Shown here: one piece after another, positions 1 through 9,680 of the stretch
Layout: each line of letters opens with the position of its first letter
Numbering within the stretch: position 1 is the first letter of the stretch
Source: Pedobacter sp. Leaf41
GTDB taxonomy: Bacteria; Bacteroidota; Bacteroidia; Sphingobacteriales; Sphingobacteriaceae
Direction of reading: 5' to 3'
DNA length: 64,000 nucleotides
Assembly: GCF_001422545.1 (NCBI RefSeq)
Contig: NZ_LMLE01000006.1
Coordinates: 300,982 to 364,981, forward strand
The notes under the pieces: generated by a model
Database searches by the model: none
Told to the model about the DNA's origin: nothing
The model's input: only the letters and a program-made list of their open reading frames with translations
Program-made: the position numbers and the translations under genes

Positions 1-1
1 A

Positions 2-2050
2 AATATCCTGGCTGTAGACTATAATGCAGCAAAAATGCTAAACATTGTGCCAGAAAACGGTCTGACCAAACCGTCAGGAGATATAGAAAGACTCAATTAT
101 CTGAGTAAAGAAAGCATGAAAACACTTTTCCCTGCTAAAACAGATAACAAGCCCGAAATAGTTGGTTATGGAGCGAGCAACTCGGGGATAACGGGCACTA
201 TAGCGGGCACTATTGAAAGGAAAAAACATTCTAACTTTAACTTTGATGGGGTTTCTTTGGCCGCCGAACTCGGTGAGCACGATAATTACGATATGAATGA
301 TTATTCCATCTATCTGAAGCTAAAACCTCATGTAGATGTTGCAAACCTTGAACGAAAAATAAGTGATTTATATAGATACGAACTATTGAAAGTTGATGCC
401 AAAAAGGAGTTAGCTGAATTAAAAACCATCTCTATATTTTTAGATCCACTGGCAAACTTACACCTGCGGCCCAAAGCAGGCAACGATTTGCCATATAAAA
501 CTTTGATGGCGCTTTCCATACTCGGATTTTTAATTCTAGTGATTGCGTGTATAAATTTCACCAACCTGAGTATTGCCCAGGCCAGTAAACGAGCCAAAGA
601 AGTTGGCGTTAAAAAAGTAATGGGTGCCTACCGTTCTCAGCTTAGCCTACAATTTCTTACCGAAATATTTATCCAGTGCTTTATCGCTACCGTACTGGCT
701 TTAATTTTAGTAGAATTAGTGTTACCTCAATTTAATAATCTATTTCAGGTTAACCTTTCCGTTTGGCAAATCGATAATGGATTAATTTGGGAGCTACCAC
801 TAATTTTAGTCATCATCACACTGATAGCAGGCACGTATCCCTCTATGGTTTTATCTGGCTTTAAACCGGCTTTAGTGTTAAAGGGAAATTTTGCTGCCAG
901 CAAACAAAGCTCTTGGTTGCGAAACGGATTACTGGTTTTCCAGTTTAGTATTGCAGTAATTTTTATTATCGGCTTGCTAATTATCAATTCACAATTGAAA
1001 TACATGCGAACGCAGGATGTTGGGTTTAATGCTAATCAGGTTGTTTACATCAAAAACCTAACGCTCTTTAACAATCCAGCTAAATTTGGTTCAGTCAGTT
1101 TTAATCCAGTAAGAGATAGATTAATGCGAATTCCAGGCGTAAAATCTGCTACGGTTGCAAGCTTTATCCCTGGTGGTCAGAACGGAATAAATAATTATGC
1201 TTATAAAGCTACCAAAGCAAACATTGATTTCGTAAACGTAGATTTTGACTACTTTGAAACGCTGAATATCAAATTAAAAGAAGGCCGCTTTTTCTCAACC
1301 ACCTTTACAACCGATACTATCAATTCTGCCATCATTAACGAAAGTGCAGTAGCAAAATATGGTATAAAAAATCCTGTTGGCCAGATTATTAAGGGCTGCG
1401 GTATCGATTATAAAATTGTTGGTATAATTAAAGATTTCAAAACCCAGGGTTTTGAAAGTAAGGTACAGCCTACAATATACACGATTAAGGACCCTTGTGG
1501 AAGTTATAAAACACATATCTTGCTGAAGATTGAGGAAAACAAAATGGCTTCGGCTTTGGTCGCTTTGAAATCGCAATGGCCTCAAATAAATCCTAAAGAT
1601 GGAGAAGATTTCAGGTACGAATTTCTAGATGAGCTTTATGGCAAACTATTTAAAAAGCAAGAGCAACTACAAACGGTGTTTTTCGCAGCGGCTATGCTAA
1701 CCATCTTTATTGCAATTCTAGGTTTGTTTGCCTTTGCAAAATATATCACCAACAGCAGAATCAAAGAGATCGCTGTGCGCAAAATATTAGGAGCAAGCGA
1801 TATTCAGATTTTCAAATTGATTAATAGTTCGTTCTTTATAATGGTGCTCTTAGCCAATTTAATTTCCTGGCCGGTGGCTTATATCCTGACTAAAAAATGG
1901 CTGGAAACCTTTGCCTACCGAATTGATTTATCCATGCTGCCGTTTTTGCTAAGTGCTGCCATTACCATTTTATTAACGGTGATTACCGTCAGCATTCAGG
2001 CCAAAAAAGCGGTAAGCGCTAATCCTGTTGATGCTTTGAAATATGAATAA
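2..2050 (+). CDS. FtsX/MacB-type ABC transporter permease (5' end outside window)
   Basis: The reading frame is open to the left edge of the window, so the gene starts upstream; the visible 682 codons lack the N-terminal membrane helix and part of the first periplasmic domain that the four paralogues downstream carry (789-807 residues). What remains has the family layout: end of a MacB-like periplasmic domain, a three-helix FtsX block containing the motif ASKRAKEVGVKKVMGA, a further helix, a second periplasmic domain, and a C-terminal FtsX block with NSRIKEIAVRKILGAS. It ends in NPVDALKYE, the same tail as its neighbours. Such permeases sit in the inner membrane and work with a separate MacB/LolD-type ATPase, here probably the one starting at 12207. 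Substrate is unknown. A repeat-filled gap separates it from the next paralogue. Confidence 0.9.
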   Translation, partial: NILAVDYNAAKMLNIVPENGLTKPSGDIERLNYLSKESMKTLFPAKTDNKPEIVGYGASNSGITGTIAGTIERKKHSNFNFDGVSLAAELGEHDNYDMNDYSIYLKLKPHVDVANLERKISDLYRYELLKVDAKKELAELKTISIFLDPLANLHLRPKAGNDLPYKTLMALSILGFLILVIACINFTNLSIAQASKRAKEVGVKKVMGAYRSQLSLQFLTEIFIQCFIATVLALILVELVLPQFNNLFQVNLSVWQIDNGLIWELPLILVIITLIAGTYPSMVLSGFKPALVLKGNFAASKQSSWLRNGLLVFQFSIAVIFIIGLLIINSQLKYMRTQDVGFNANQVVYIKNLTLFNNPAKFGSVSFNPVRDRLMRIPGVKSATVASFIPGGQNGINNYAYKATKANIDFVNVDFDYFETLNIKLKEGRFFSTTFTTDTINSAIINESAVAKYGIKNPVGQIIKGCGIDYKIVGIIKDFKTQGFESKVQPTIYTIKDPCGSYKTHILLKIEENKMASALVALKSQWPQINPKDGEDFRYEFLDELYGKLFKKQEQLQTVFFAAAMLTIFIAILGLFAFAKYITNSRIKEIAVRKILGASDIQIFKLINSSFFIMVLLANLISWPVAYILTKKWLETFAYRIDLSMLPFLLSAAITILLTVITVSIQAKKAVSANPVDALKYE

Positions 2051-2051
2051 T

Positions 2052-2190
2052 TAGCCCCACCCAACCTCCCCAGGAGGGAGGAGCTGCAACGTTTACACCT
2101 TTTGAACCGAACAAATAATGTTAGTAGAAATAAAATTTTTTAACCACAAAAAAAAGTCCTCCCTTCAGGGGAGGATTTAGGAGGGGCTTT
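2052..2190. repeat. Palindromic intergenic repeat, CCTCCC family
   Basis: Two related arms flank this gap. The left arm (2052-2083) reads AGCCCC...CCTCCCC...GGAGGGAGGAG. The right arm (2155-2190) has TCCTCCC-TTCA-GGGGAGGA followed by AGGAGGGGCTTT. Each arm folds on itself and the two are roughly inverted copies. The right arm ends directly at the ATG of the next permease, so it lies in its translation-initiation region. Confidence 0.6.
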
Positions 2191-4569
2191 ATGTTCAGAT
2201 TAAACTTAAAAATCGCTTTGCGAAACCTTTGGAAGAATAAAATTTCATCTTTCATTAATGTAATCGGTTTGGCTATTGGCCTTGCGGCTTGTTTAATGTT
2301 GCTGCTCTATGTATCATACGAATGGAACTTTGATAAGCAAGCCAAAAACTGGCAAAATGTTTATATAGCGATGACCAACGTTCCGGGTGAAGGTGGAAAA
2401 ATTGGTGGCACTTTTTATGGTTCAACCACTGCGTTAGGTCCGCTGCTGAAGGATAAATTGCCGGAAGCGAAATATGTAGCACGGATGGATTATGGCAGAA
2501 AAAGCCTCATAGCAAATGGACGAAACAGCTATAAAAAAGATTCAAAATTTGCCGAGCCCGATATTCTCAAAATGTACGATTATGAGTTTATTTACGGGGA
2601 TGCTAAAACTGCGCTAAACAATCCACTTTCAGTAATTTTAACAGAAAGTACGGCGAAAACGCTCTTCGGAACCAATGATGTTCTGAATAAATCTGTTCGT
2701 TTTCAAGACAAAGAAAACTTAACAATTACCGGAGTAATTAAAGATTTGCCAGAAAATAGTTCTAACAGGTTCGATTTTTTAATGCCCTGGTCGTTTTACG
2801 AAATTGTTGATGAAAGCGCCAAAGATTTAAACTGGACAAATTACAGTTTCGTAACGATGGTTACCCTAAATGCTGATGCCAATATTGATTTGGTAAATCG
2901 TAAAGTAGACGAATTGGTCAAAAAAAGCGCCGAACAAACCGAGCAATCGCAACCAAACTTTTTATACCAAGCCAGTAAGCTTCACTTATTTGGTAAATTT
3001 GAAAACGGGAAACCAGTTGGAGGAGACATTGAGCAAATCTGGCTTTTCATGGGGTTAGCATTTGGGATATTGCTTATTGCCTGCATCAATTTTATGAACA
3101 TGGCAACTGCCAAATCAGAGAAAAGAGCTAAAGAAGTTGGAATTAAGAAAACCATCGGGGCAAATCGAACCTCGTTAATTCTCCAGTTTTTAACCGAATC
3201 AATGGTGCTTACATTGGTTGCTGTAGTAGTTGCAATTGCTTTGATAGAACTTTGTCTGCCTGCATTTAATCAGTTACTCAATATAAATCTTGGAATTTCG
3301 TATTTCAATACCGCAAGTTGGGTAGGTATAATGCTCATTGTAATTGCAACTGGTTTAATTGCCGGTAGCTATCCTGCGTTCTATCTATCTTCTTTTAACC
3401 CAATCCAAACACTAAAAAAGAAAATCAAGGCCAGAGCATTTTTAACGATAAGTTTAAGGCAAGTGTTAGTGGTAGGTCAGTTTTGTTTTGCCATTATCTT
3501 GATTATTGCCACTTTGGTTATTTATCGTCAAATCCAATTCATCAAAAATAAGCCGGTTGGTTTTGATGTAAATGCCCTGGTAGAAATTCCTCAAGATGGT
3601 GAGTTGAAAGGTAAGTTTGAACTGTTCAAAACCGAAATGCTGAAGTCTGGTGCAGTAACATCAATGTATCAATCATCCGTTAGCCTTTCTCACCGCGGTC
3701 GGAATTTTATGGATATTAAATGGGATAGGATGACAAAGCCCGAAAATACGGTGATGTTTAACCAGGTAGCCACCTCTTACGATTTCACCAAAACCAACGG
3801 AATTAAATTGCTGGAAGGAAGAGATTTTTCTAAAAACTTTGCTTCAGATACCAGTGCATTACTGGTAAGCGCCTCGGCTGTAAAAGTGTTTGGCTATAAA
3901 AATCCTATTGGCAAAAGGGTAAATCTTTTTGGTACAAATGCTTATATCATCGGAGTATTTGATGATTATGTGTGGGATTCGCCATATAAATCCAATAATC
4001 CACAGGTGGTTTTCTTAAATCCTGCGCAAACAGGCACCATCACGATGCGCTTAAATAGCGCCAATAATCTGCAAAGTAACATCGAAACCATCAGTAGAAT
4101 TACGAAGGCTTTCAATCCTGCTTATCCAACAGAAATTACTTTTATAAATTCATTATACCAGGAGAAATATAAGTCAGAAAAGACCTTGGGTATTCTTTCC
4201 AACCTGTTCGGCGGGCTAGCGATTTTCGTATCCTGCCTGGGTTTATTCGGTTTGGTTGCCTACAGTGCCGAGCAACGTACTAAAGAATTTGGCGTGCGCA
4301 AAGTGCTTGGCGCATCGGTTGCTAATTTGATGCAATTGCTTTCACTTTCATTCATTAAGATGATTTTGGTCGCCATTGTTGTTGCTGTGCCAATTAGTTA
4401 TCTGGCGATGAATAAATGGCTCGAAAATTTCGAATTCCATACCGAGATATCCTGGTGGATTATCCCCGTGGCAGCAATAGGAACGCTATTAATAGCTTTA
4501 ATTACGGTGAGCTTTCAAGCATATAAAACAGCAAAAGCCAATCCGGTTGATGCTTTGAAATACGAATAG
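2191..4569 (+). CDS. FtsX/MacB-type ABC transporter permease, paralogue 2
   Basis: A 792-residue inner-membrane permease without an ATPase domain. It starts with a short cytoplasmic tail, LKIALRNLWKNK, and a first membrane helix (about 20-42). Then come a MacB-like periplasmic domain (about 50-270), an FtsX block of three helices (about 285-410) with KSEKRAKEVGIKKTIGAN, a single helix near 430-455, a second periplasmic domain, and a C-terminal FtsX block (about 680-790) with QRTKEFGVRKVLGAS. The double periplasmic/FtsX layout is typical of Bacteroidota members of the family. It is one of five tandem copies and probably forms homo- or heterodimers served by the ATPase at 12207. Export of a lipoprotein, peptide or drug is known for MacB/LolCE relatives; the substrate here cannot be read from the sequence. 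Confidence 0.92.
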   Translation: MFRLNLKIALRNLWKNKISSFINVIGLAIGLAACLMLLLYVSYEWNFDKQAKNWQNVYIAMTNVPGEGGKIGGTFYGSTTALGPLLKDKLPEAKYVARMDYGRKSLIANGRNSYKKDSKFAEPDILKMYDYEFIYGDAKTALNNPLSVILTESTAKTLFGTNDVLNKSVRFQDKENLTITGVIKDLPENSSNRFDFLMPWSFYEIVDESAKDLNWTNYSFVTMVTLNADANIDLVNRKVDELVKKSAEQTEQSQPNFLYQASKLHLFGKFENGKPVGGDIEQIWLFMGLAFGILLIACINFMNMATAKSEKRAKEVGIKKTIGANRTSLILQFLTESMVLTLVAVVVAIALIELCLPAFNQLLNINLGISYFNTASWVGIMLIVIATGLIAGSYPAFYLSSFNPIQTLKKKIKARAFLTISLRQVLVVGQFCFAIILIIATLVIYRQIQFIKNKPVGFDVNALVEIPQDGELKGKFELFKTEMLKSGAVTSMYQSSVSLSHRGRNFMDIKWDRMTKPENTVMFNQVATSYDFTKTNGIKLLEGRDFSKNFASDTSALLVSASAVKVFGYKNPIGKRVNLFGTNAYIIGVFDDYVWDSPYKSNNPQVVFLNPAQTGTITMRLNSANNLQSNIETISRITKAFNPAYPTEITFINSLYQEKYKSEKTLGILSNLFGGLAIFVSCLGLFGLVAYSAEQRTKEFGVRKVLGASVANLMQLLSLSFIKMILVAIVVAVPISYLAMNKWLENFEFHTEISWWIIPVAAIGTLLIALITVSFQAYKTAKANPVDALKYE

Positions 4570-4644
4570 AATCGAGTTAACAGTTGCGGGTTACCAGTTA
4601 TAAGTCTGGGCTCGCAACAGGTAACACATAACCTATAACCAATT

Positions 4645-7014
4645 ATGTTCAAACTTAACTTTAAAATCGCATTGCGAAACCTTTGGAAAAACAAGGGGTT
4701 CAGCTTGATTAATATCGGTGGATTAGCTATCGGATTGGCGAGCTGTATGCTATTATTGCTGTACGTTTCTTACGAGTTTAGTTTTGATAAACAGTATGAA
4801 AACTACAAAACGACTTACGTAGCGCATACCAATATGACGGCCAATGGAAAAGTGCATACCTGGGCCTGGACGCCTGGGTTGTTAGCGCCAGAATTAAAAG
4901 CCAAATATTCTGCAGTAGTAAACGCAGCAAGATCTTCCTACCCATTTGAGCAACTAATCAGCTACGATGATAAAAAAATAAAGAATAAAGGTTTATTTGC
5001 CGATCCGGAATTTATCAAAATACTTGATTACAAGTTTTTAAGTGGCAATGCTATTTCTCCATTAAATAATATCAATAGTGTTATTCTGACTCAATCACTA
5101 TCGCATAAATTATTTGGGAACCAAAATCCACTTGGTAAAATCGTAAAACTTGATAATGAAGGTGGATTAAAAGTTGAAGCCGTTATCGCTGATTTACCAG
5201 AAAACACCAGCATCAAATTTGATTATTTGATGCCTTGGAAATTGAATGAACAAAGACAAAAATGGATCAAAGAGCAAGGCTGGGGAAGTAACTTCTGTTT
5301 AACCATTGTGCAACTTCAAAATAGTAGCCTATTGGATCAGGTAAACGCTGCTGTAAAAGGAATCTATCAAAGAAATCAAAAAGGCTTATTAAATGAACTT
5401 TTTCTGCATCCACTTTCCAAATTACACCTTTACAATGAGTTTGAAAACGGTAAATCTGCGGGAGGAAAAATAGACAAGTTACGAGTTTTTTTCATGCTCG
5501 CCATCTGTATCCTGCTGATAGCTTGTGTAAATTTTATGAATTTATCTACCGCCCGGTCAGAGAAAAGAGCAAAAGAAGTTGGTGTTCGTAAAGCAATAGG
5601 GTCTAGCAGAAAAGCACTTGTTGCACAGTTTATTTTAGAAAGCACGTTACTTGCCCTCATCGGAACAATAATCGCTTTTATTTTAGTGGAAATTAGTCTT
5701 CCATATTTTAATTCCATCCTAAATATCAACTTAATAATTCAATACAACAATTGGCGATACTGGCTTACCTTGTTAGGTTTGGTGGTATTTACAGGGTTGC
5801 TTGCAGGCAGCTATCCTGCATTCTATCTCTCATCTTTCGATCCCGTTAAGGTGCTGAAAGGTTTCGGCGTAAAAACGGGTTCAGCCATTTCTGTTAGAAA
5901 AGTACTTGTTGTTTCTCAATTCGTATTTGCAGCATGTTTAATTGTTTGCACATTGGTAATTTATCAGCAGCTAACCTATATTAAAAATAAACCATTAGGT
6001 TATAGTCAAGGGAATTTAGTTCAAATGGCAGCTTTAGGTAACTTAAGGCAAACGAGTAAACTTGAACTTTTAAAAACCAAGATTTTGAAATCTGGCGCTG
6101 CGACCAGCGTTTCTCTGCTGAGTATGAATATTGATGAAGGAGGAAATAACACATCAGATATCAATTGGCCTGGAAAAAATCCTAACGACAAAGTTTTATT
6201 TAATCAACGTGGAATTGGTTACGATTTTATTGCAACTACCGGCACCGAGATGGTTGCAGGAAGAGAATTTAAAATCGAATTTCCTGGCGATTCGAATAAA
6301 GTGTTAATCAATGAAGCTGCAGCCAAAATCATGGCGCTTAAAAACCCGGTAGGAACAGTGATTGATTATGGAGAATATAAATGTACCATTATTGGTGTGA
6401 TGAAGGATTTTGTCGCAGAATCACCCTATCAAAAAGTTGCGCCCATGATTTTCAACAGGGCCTATCATGACGATGGCGGTGTAATTCTACTTCGCTTAAA
6501 TGAAGCTGCAAATATAAGTGCCTCTTTATCAAAAATCGATGCAATGGTGAAAGCAATAAATCCTGATTATCCGGTAGATCGGGTATTTGTAAGTGATTCA
6601 TTTGAAGAGAAATATAATTCTGAAAAGCTTTTAGGAACGCTCTCTAATTGGTTTGGGAGTTTTGCAATTTTTATTTCTTGCTTAGGCTTACTTGGATTAG
6701 CATTGTTTATGGCAGAACAGCGCAAAAAGGAAATTAGCATCAGGAAGGTGTTAGGCGCTAGCACAAGCCATATACTTACCTTACTCAACAAAGATTTTGT
6801 CAAGTTAGTAGCTATTGCCAATCTGATTGCATTCCCTTTAGCGTATGTCATCATAAACAAATGGTTGTCGGCATTCGAGTATCGGATCAACATATCGGTA
6901 TTGCCTTTTGTGATGGCCTTCGCGGTTTCTTTCCTGATTGCCGTTTTGACGGTCAGTATTCAATCGATAAAGGTTGCAAAAGCAAATGCCGTCGATGCAC
7001 TTAAATACGAATAG
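4645..7014 (+). CDS. FtsX/MacB-type ABC transporter permease, paralogue 3
   Basis: A 789-residue permease with the same order of parts as its neighbours: N-terminal helix after LKIALRNLWKNK-type cytoplasmic residues, periplasmic domain, FtsX block with RSEKRAKEVGVRKAIGSS, single helix, second periplasmic domain, and terminal FtsX block with QRKKEISIRKVLGAS; the tail is NAVDALKYE. It is closest in appearance to paralogue 2 (shared GLAIGLA-C-LLLLYVSYEF and NFMNLSTARSEKRAKEVG segments), which suggests a local duplication. The 75-bp gap upstream is filled with a GGTTAC/GTAACC inverted repeat instead of an obvious promoter. Role in transport of an unknown substrate is inferred from family and from the ATPase downstream. 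Confidence 0.92.
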   Translation: MFKLNFKIALRNLWKNKGFSLINIGGLAIGLASCMLLLLYVSYEFSFDKQYENYKTTYVAHTNMTANGKVHTWAWTPGLLAPELKAKYSAVVNAARSSYPFEQLISYDDKKIKNKGLFADPEFIKILDYKFLSGNAISPLNNINSVILTQSLSHKLFGNQNPLGKIVKLDNEGGLKVEAVIADLPENTSIKFDYLMPWKLNEQRQKWIKEQGWGSNFCLTIVQLQNSSLLDQVNAAVKGIYQRNQKGLLNELFLHPLSKLHLYNEFENGKSAGGKIDKLRVFFMLAICILLIACVNFMNLSTARSEKRAKEVGVRKAIGSSRKALVAQFILESTLLALIGTIIAFILVEISLPYFNSILNINLIIQYNNWRYWLTLLGLVVFTGLLAGSYPAFYLSSFDPVKVLKGFGVKTGSAISVRKVLVVSQFVFAACLIVCTLVIYQQLTYIKNKPLGYSQGNLVQMAALGNLRQTSKLELLKTKILKSGAATSVSLLSMNIDEGGNNTSDINWPGKNPNDKVLFNQRGIGYDFIATTGTEMVAGREFKIEFPGDSNKVLINEAAAKIMALKNPVGTVIDYGEYKCTIIGVMKDFVAESPYQKVAPMIFNRAYHDDGGVILLRLNEAANISASLSKIDAMVKAINPDYPVDRVFVSDSFEEKYNSEKLLGTLSNWFGSFAIFISCLGLLGLALFMAEQRKKEISIRKVLGASTSHILTLLNKDFVKLVAIANLIAFPLAYVIINKWLSAFEYRINISVLPFVMAFAVSFLIAVLTVSIQSIKVAKANAVDALKYE

Positions 7015-7198
7015 CCTGTCCGTTCGATTTTGAACAAACATTTGTTCGGAATCGAACAGTTTATATTGCTGATTAATTGTAAATTATTGATAATCAAACT
7101 ATTGAAAATGGTTATTTATAGTGGTATAAAATTGGCACAAGCAGCATCAGGTTAGAAAGCTTCATTTCAAAACTGAAATTCTCCAGCAAATTAAAAAC

Positions 7199-9589
7199 AT
7201 GTTCAAACTCAACTTAAAAATCGCCTGGCGAAACCTTTGGAAAAACAAGGGTTATACTTTCATCAATGTTCTTGGTTTATCAATCGGGATGGCTAGTTGT
7301 ATTCTCATTTTTATTTTTATTAGATACCAAATGAGTTTTGATGAAGGCTTTAAAGATGAAGACAGGATTTATCGCGTAGTTTCTACATTCGATTATGCTG
7401 ATGGAAATCAATTTTACACTCAGGGCGTTCCGTTGCCACTAACGCCGGCAATGAGAAACGATTTTTCGCCGTACATAGATAAAATTTCGGCAATTGAGCA
7501 AAGCGCCGGACTTATAAAAATTGCAGATGAGACAGGGAAAGAAAAGCTCAAAGTAATAGAAAGTGTGTTCTATGTTGAACCCGATTTCTTCGAAGTTTTC
7601 AATTATAAATGGCTGGCTGGCAACTACAACTCACTTGGCGACCCAAATAATGCGGTGCTTTCTAAAGAAATGGCCACTAAGTTCTTCTGCGATTGGAAGT
7701 TAGCTACAGGAAAAAGCCTTAATTTCGATGGTAAAACAAGCTATACTGTGAGTGGTGTAATTGATGATGTTGCCGAGAATAACTCGGTGCCTCTCAGGGT
7801 TATGCTTTCATACAAATCCTTCAAAAGTAGAAACCTAAGCAGATGGGGTTCGGTGGGCTCAAACTCCGAAAGTTATTTCAAACTTAAACCACAGGTAAAA
7901 ATCGAAACGCTGGAAGGTCCGCTAAAATCGTTTCTTAAAAAATACTATGTAGAAGCAGCTCCAGGTAAGGAGGGGCATTTTTTTCAAGCTTTAAGTGATA
8001 TTCACTACAATGAAAAGTACGGCAGTTTCTCTGGTAGAATTATGCCCAAAAAGCAACTTTGGGGTTTGGCCGTTATCGGTTTCTTCCTGATGATTACCGC
8101 ATCAATAAATTTTATAAATCTCGCCACGGCACAGGCGGTAAGTCGTTCAAAAGAAGTTGGTGTTCGCAAAGTTATGGGTAGCCAGAGAGGCCAGTTAGTA
8201 GTGCAATTTTTAACTGAAACCTTAACAATTGTGCTTATTTCACTATTAATTGGAAGCGTGTTAACAGAAATCGCTTTGCCGGGGATGCAGCGTTTATTCG
8301 ATTCGAAAATTTCGTTCAGTATTTTTCAACACCCGATTATTTTGGTTTTCATGCTCATGCTGGTGGTTTTCGTGAGTTTACTCGCGGGTTTTTATCCCGC
8401 GGTTGTAATGTCAGGGTTTAATCCTGCGCTGGCCATAAAAAACAAAGTTTCGGCTAATACCGGCGGTTTAGGTTTACGAAAAGTGCTTGTGGTTGTTCAG
8501 TTCGCCATCACTGTTACGCTAATTATTGGCACGCTGATTATTCTTCAGCAAATGAAATACATCCGCGAGCAACCTCTTGGTTTTAATCCGACAGCAGTTG
8601 CGATGGTCGACCTACCGAATGATAGTTTGACGACGCAACGCTTCGCTGCTTTTAAAACGCAGGTAAAGCAAATTCCGGGTGTTGAAAGAGTTAGTTTGTG
8701 CAGAACAGCACCATCTTCGCAAAATAATAATGGTAGTACTTTTTCTTATAATGGTGAGAGAGATGCTGATTTCCAGGTGAATACAAAAAATGCTGATGAG
8801 GATTATTTAAAAACCTTCGATCTGAAACTCGTTGCAGGCAGAAACCTGGTAAAATCCGACACAACGAACGAATATTTGGTAAATGAAACTTTGCTTAAAA
8901 AACTTAATGTGCGCAACCCTAACGATGCGATTGGAAAAATGATTTCTTTGGGTGGCATGAAGGCGCCGATTGTTGGCGTTATCAAAGATTTTAAAAACAA
9001 GAGCTTACACGAAAATATCGACCCCATTTTAGTAGGTTCTTTAAAACCAAGATTTTTTTATGCCGCCGTTAAATTAAATGCTAAACAGATGTTGGCAACA
9101 ATGAAAAACGTTGAACAGATTTGGAAGAATACTTTTCCTGAATCTGTTTACAACGAATCTTTTCTAAATGAAGAAATCAACAACTATTACCAGGGCGAAA
9201 AAATAATGGGTACCCTTTTTAAAGTTTTTGCAGGCGTAATCATCTTCATTTCATTCATTGGATTATTCGGCCTAATTTCTTTCGTAGCCACTCAGCGAAC
9301 CAAAGAAGTAGCCATTAGGAAAGTGCTGGGTGCATCAACCATCGAACTGGTAAAAATGCTCAACGGTTCATTTCTGGTAATGGTTTTCATCGCCAATTTA
9401 GTTGCCTGGCCATTGGCTTATCTTTTCGTTTCCAAATGGCTTTCCGGTTTTGCTTATCGAATCGATATCAGCATCTGGCCCTTTGCTCTCGCGATGGTAA
9501 TTTCCATGGCAATCACGTTAGTAACTGTATCCATCCGCTCTTATAAAGCTTCTGTTGCGAATACAATTGATGCACTTAAATATGAATAA
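7199..9589 (+). CDS. FtsX/MacB-type ABC transporter permease, paralogue 4
   Basis: A 796-residue permease. The first 20 codons (LNLKIAWRNLWKNK) are nearly identical in DNA to those of paralogue 5, a sign of recent duplication or gene conversion. Layout: helix 1 at about 20-40, periplasmic domain to about 280, FtsX helices about 285-410 with AVSRSKEVGVRKVMGSQ, helix at about 430-455, second periplasmic domain, and final FtsX block with QRTKEVAIRKVLGAS; tail NTIDALKYE. The 184-bp upstream gap is the longest in the array and could hold a separate promoter, but no convincing TAnnTTTG box next to the gene was found. Function as an inner-membrane export permease is inferred. Confidence 0.92.
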   Translation: MFKLNLKIAWRNLWKNKGYTFINVLGLSIGMASCILIFIFIRYQMSFDEGFKDEDRIYRVVSTFDYADGNQFYTQGVPLPLTPAMRNDFSPYIDKISAIEQSAGLIKIADETGKEKLKVIESVFYVEPDFFEVFNYKWLAGNYNSLGDPNNAVLSKEMATKFFCDWKLATGKSLNFDGKTSYTVSGVIDDVAENNSVPLRVMLSYKSFKSRNLSRWGSVGSNSESYFKLKPQVKIETLEGPLKSFLKKYYVEAAPGKEGHFFQALSDIHYNEKYGSFSGRIMPKKQLWGLAVIGFFLMITASINFINLATAQAVSRSKEVGVRKVMGSQRGQLVVQFLTETLTIVLISLLIGSVLTEIALPGMQRLFDSKISFSIFQHPIILVFMLMLVVFVSLLAGFYPAVVMSGFNPALAIKNKVSANTGGLGLRKVLVVVQFAITVTLIIGTLIILQQMKYIREQPLGFNPTAVAMVDLPNDSLTTQRFAAFKTQVKQIPGVERVSLCRTAPSSQNNNGSTFSYNGERDADFQVNTKNADEDYLKTFDLKLVAGRNLVKSDTTNEYLVNETLLKKLNVRNPNDAIGKMISLGGMKAPIVGVIKDFKNKSLHENIDPILVGSLKPRFFYAAVKLNAKQMLATMKNVEQIWKNTFPESVYNESFLNEEINNYYQGEKIMGTLFKVFAGVIIFISFIGLFGLISFVATQRTKEVAIRKVLGASTIELVKMLNGSFLVMVFIANLVAWPLAYLFVSKWLSGFAYRIDISIWPFALAMVISMAITLVTVSIRSYKASVANTIDALKYE

Positions 9590-9680
9590 AGGAGGGAAGG
9601 TGAAAGGTTTTAAGGTGAAGGATTAAAGTATCCGGAACCTTCCAGCCTTCAACCTTTTTTATCCTTCAACCTTTAGAAAT
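9590..9680. repeat. AAGGTGAAGG / CCTTCAACCTTT inverted repeat
   Basis: The gap between paralogues 4 and 5 consists of GGTGAAAGGTTTTAAGGTGAAGG on the left and CCTTCAACC-TTTTTT-ATCCTTCAACC on the right, forming an imperfect long hairpin that ends at the RBS region of paralogue 5. It belongs to the general pattern of palindromes between genes in this window. Confidence 0.5.
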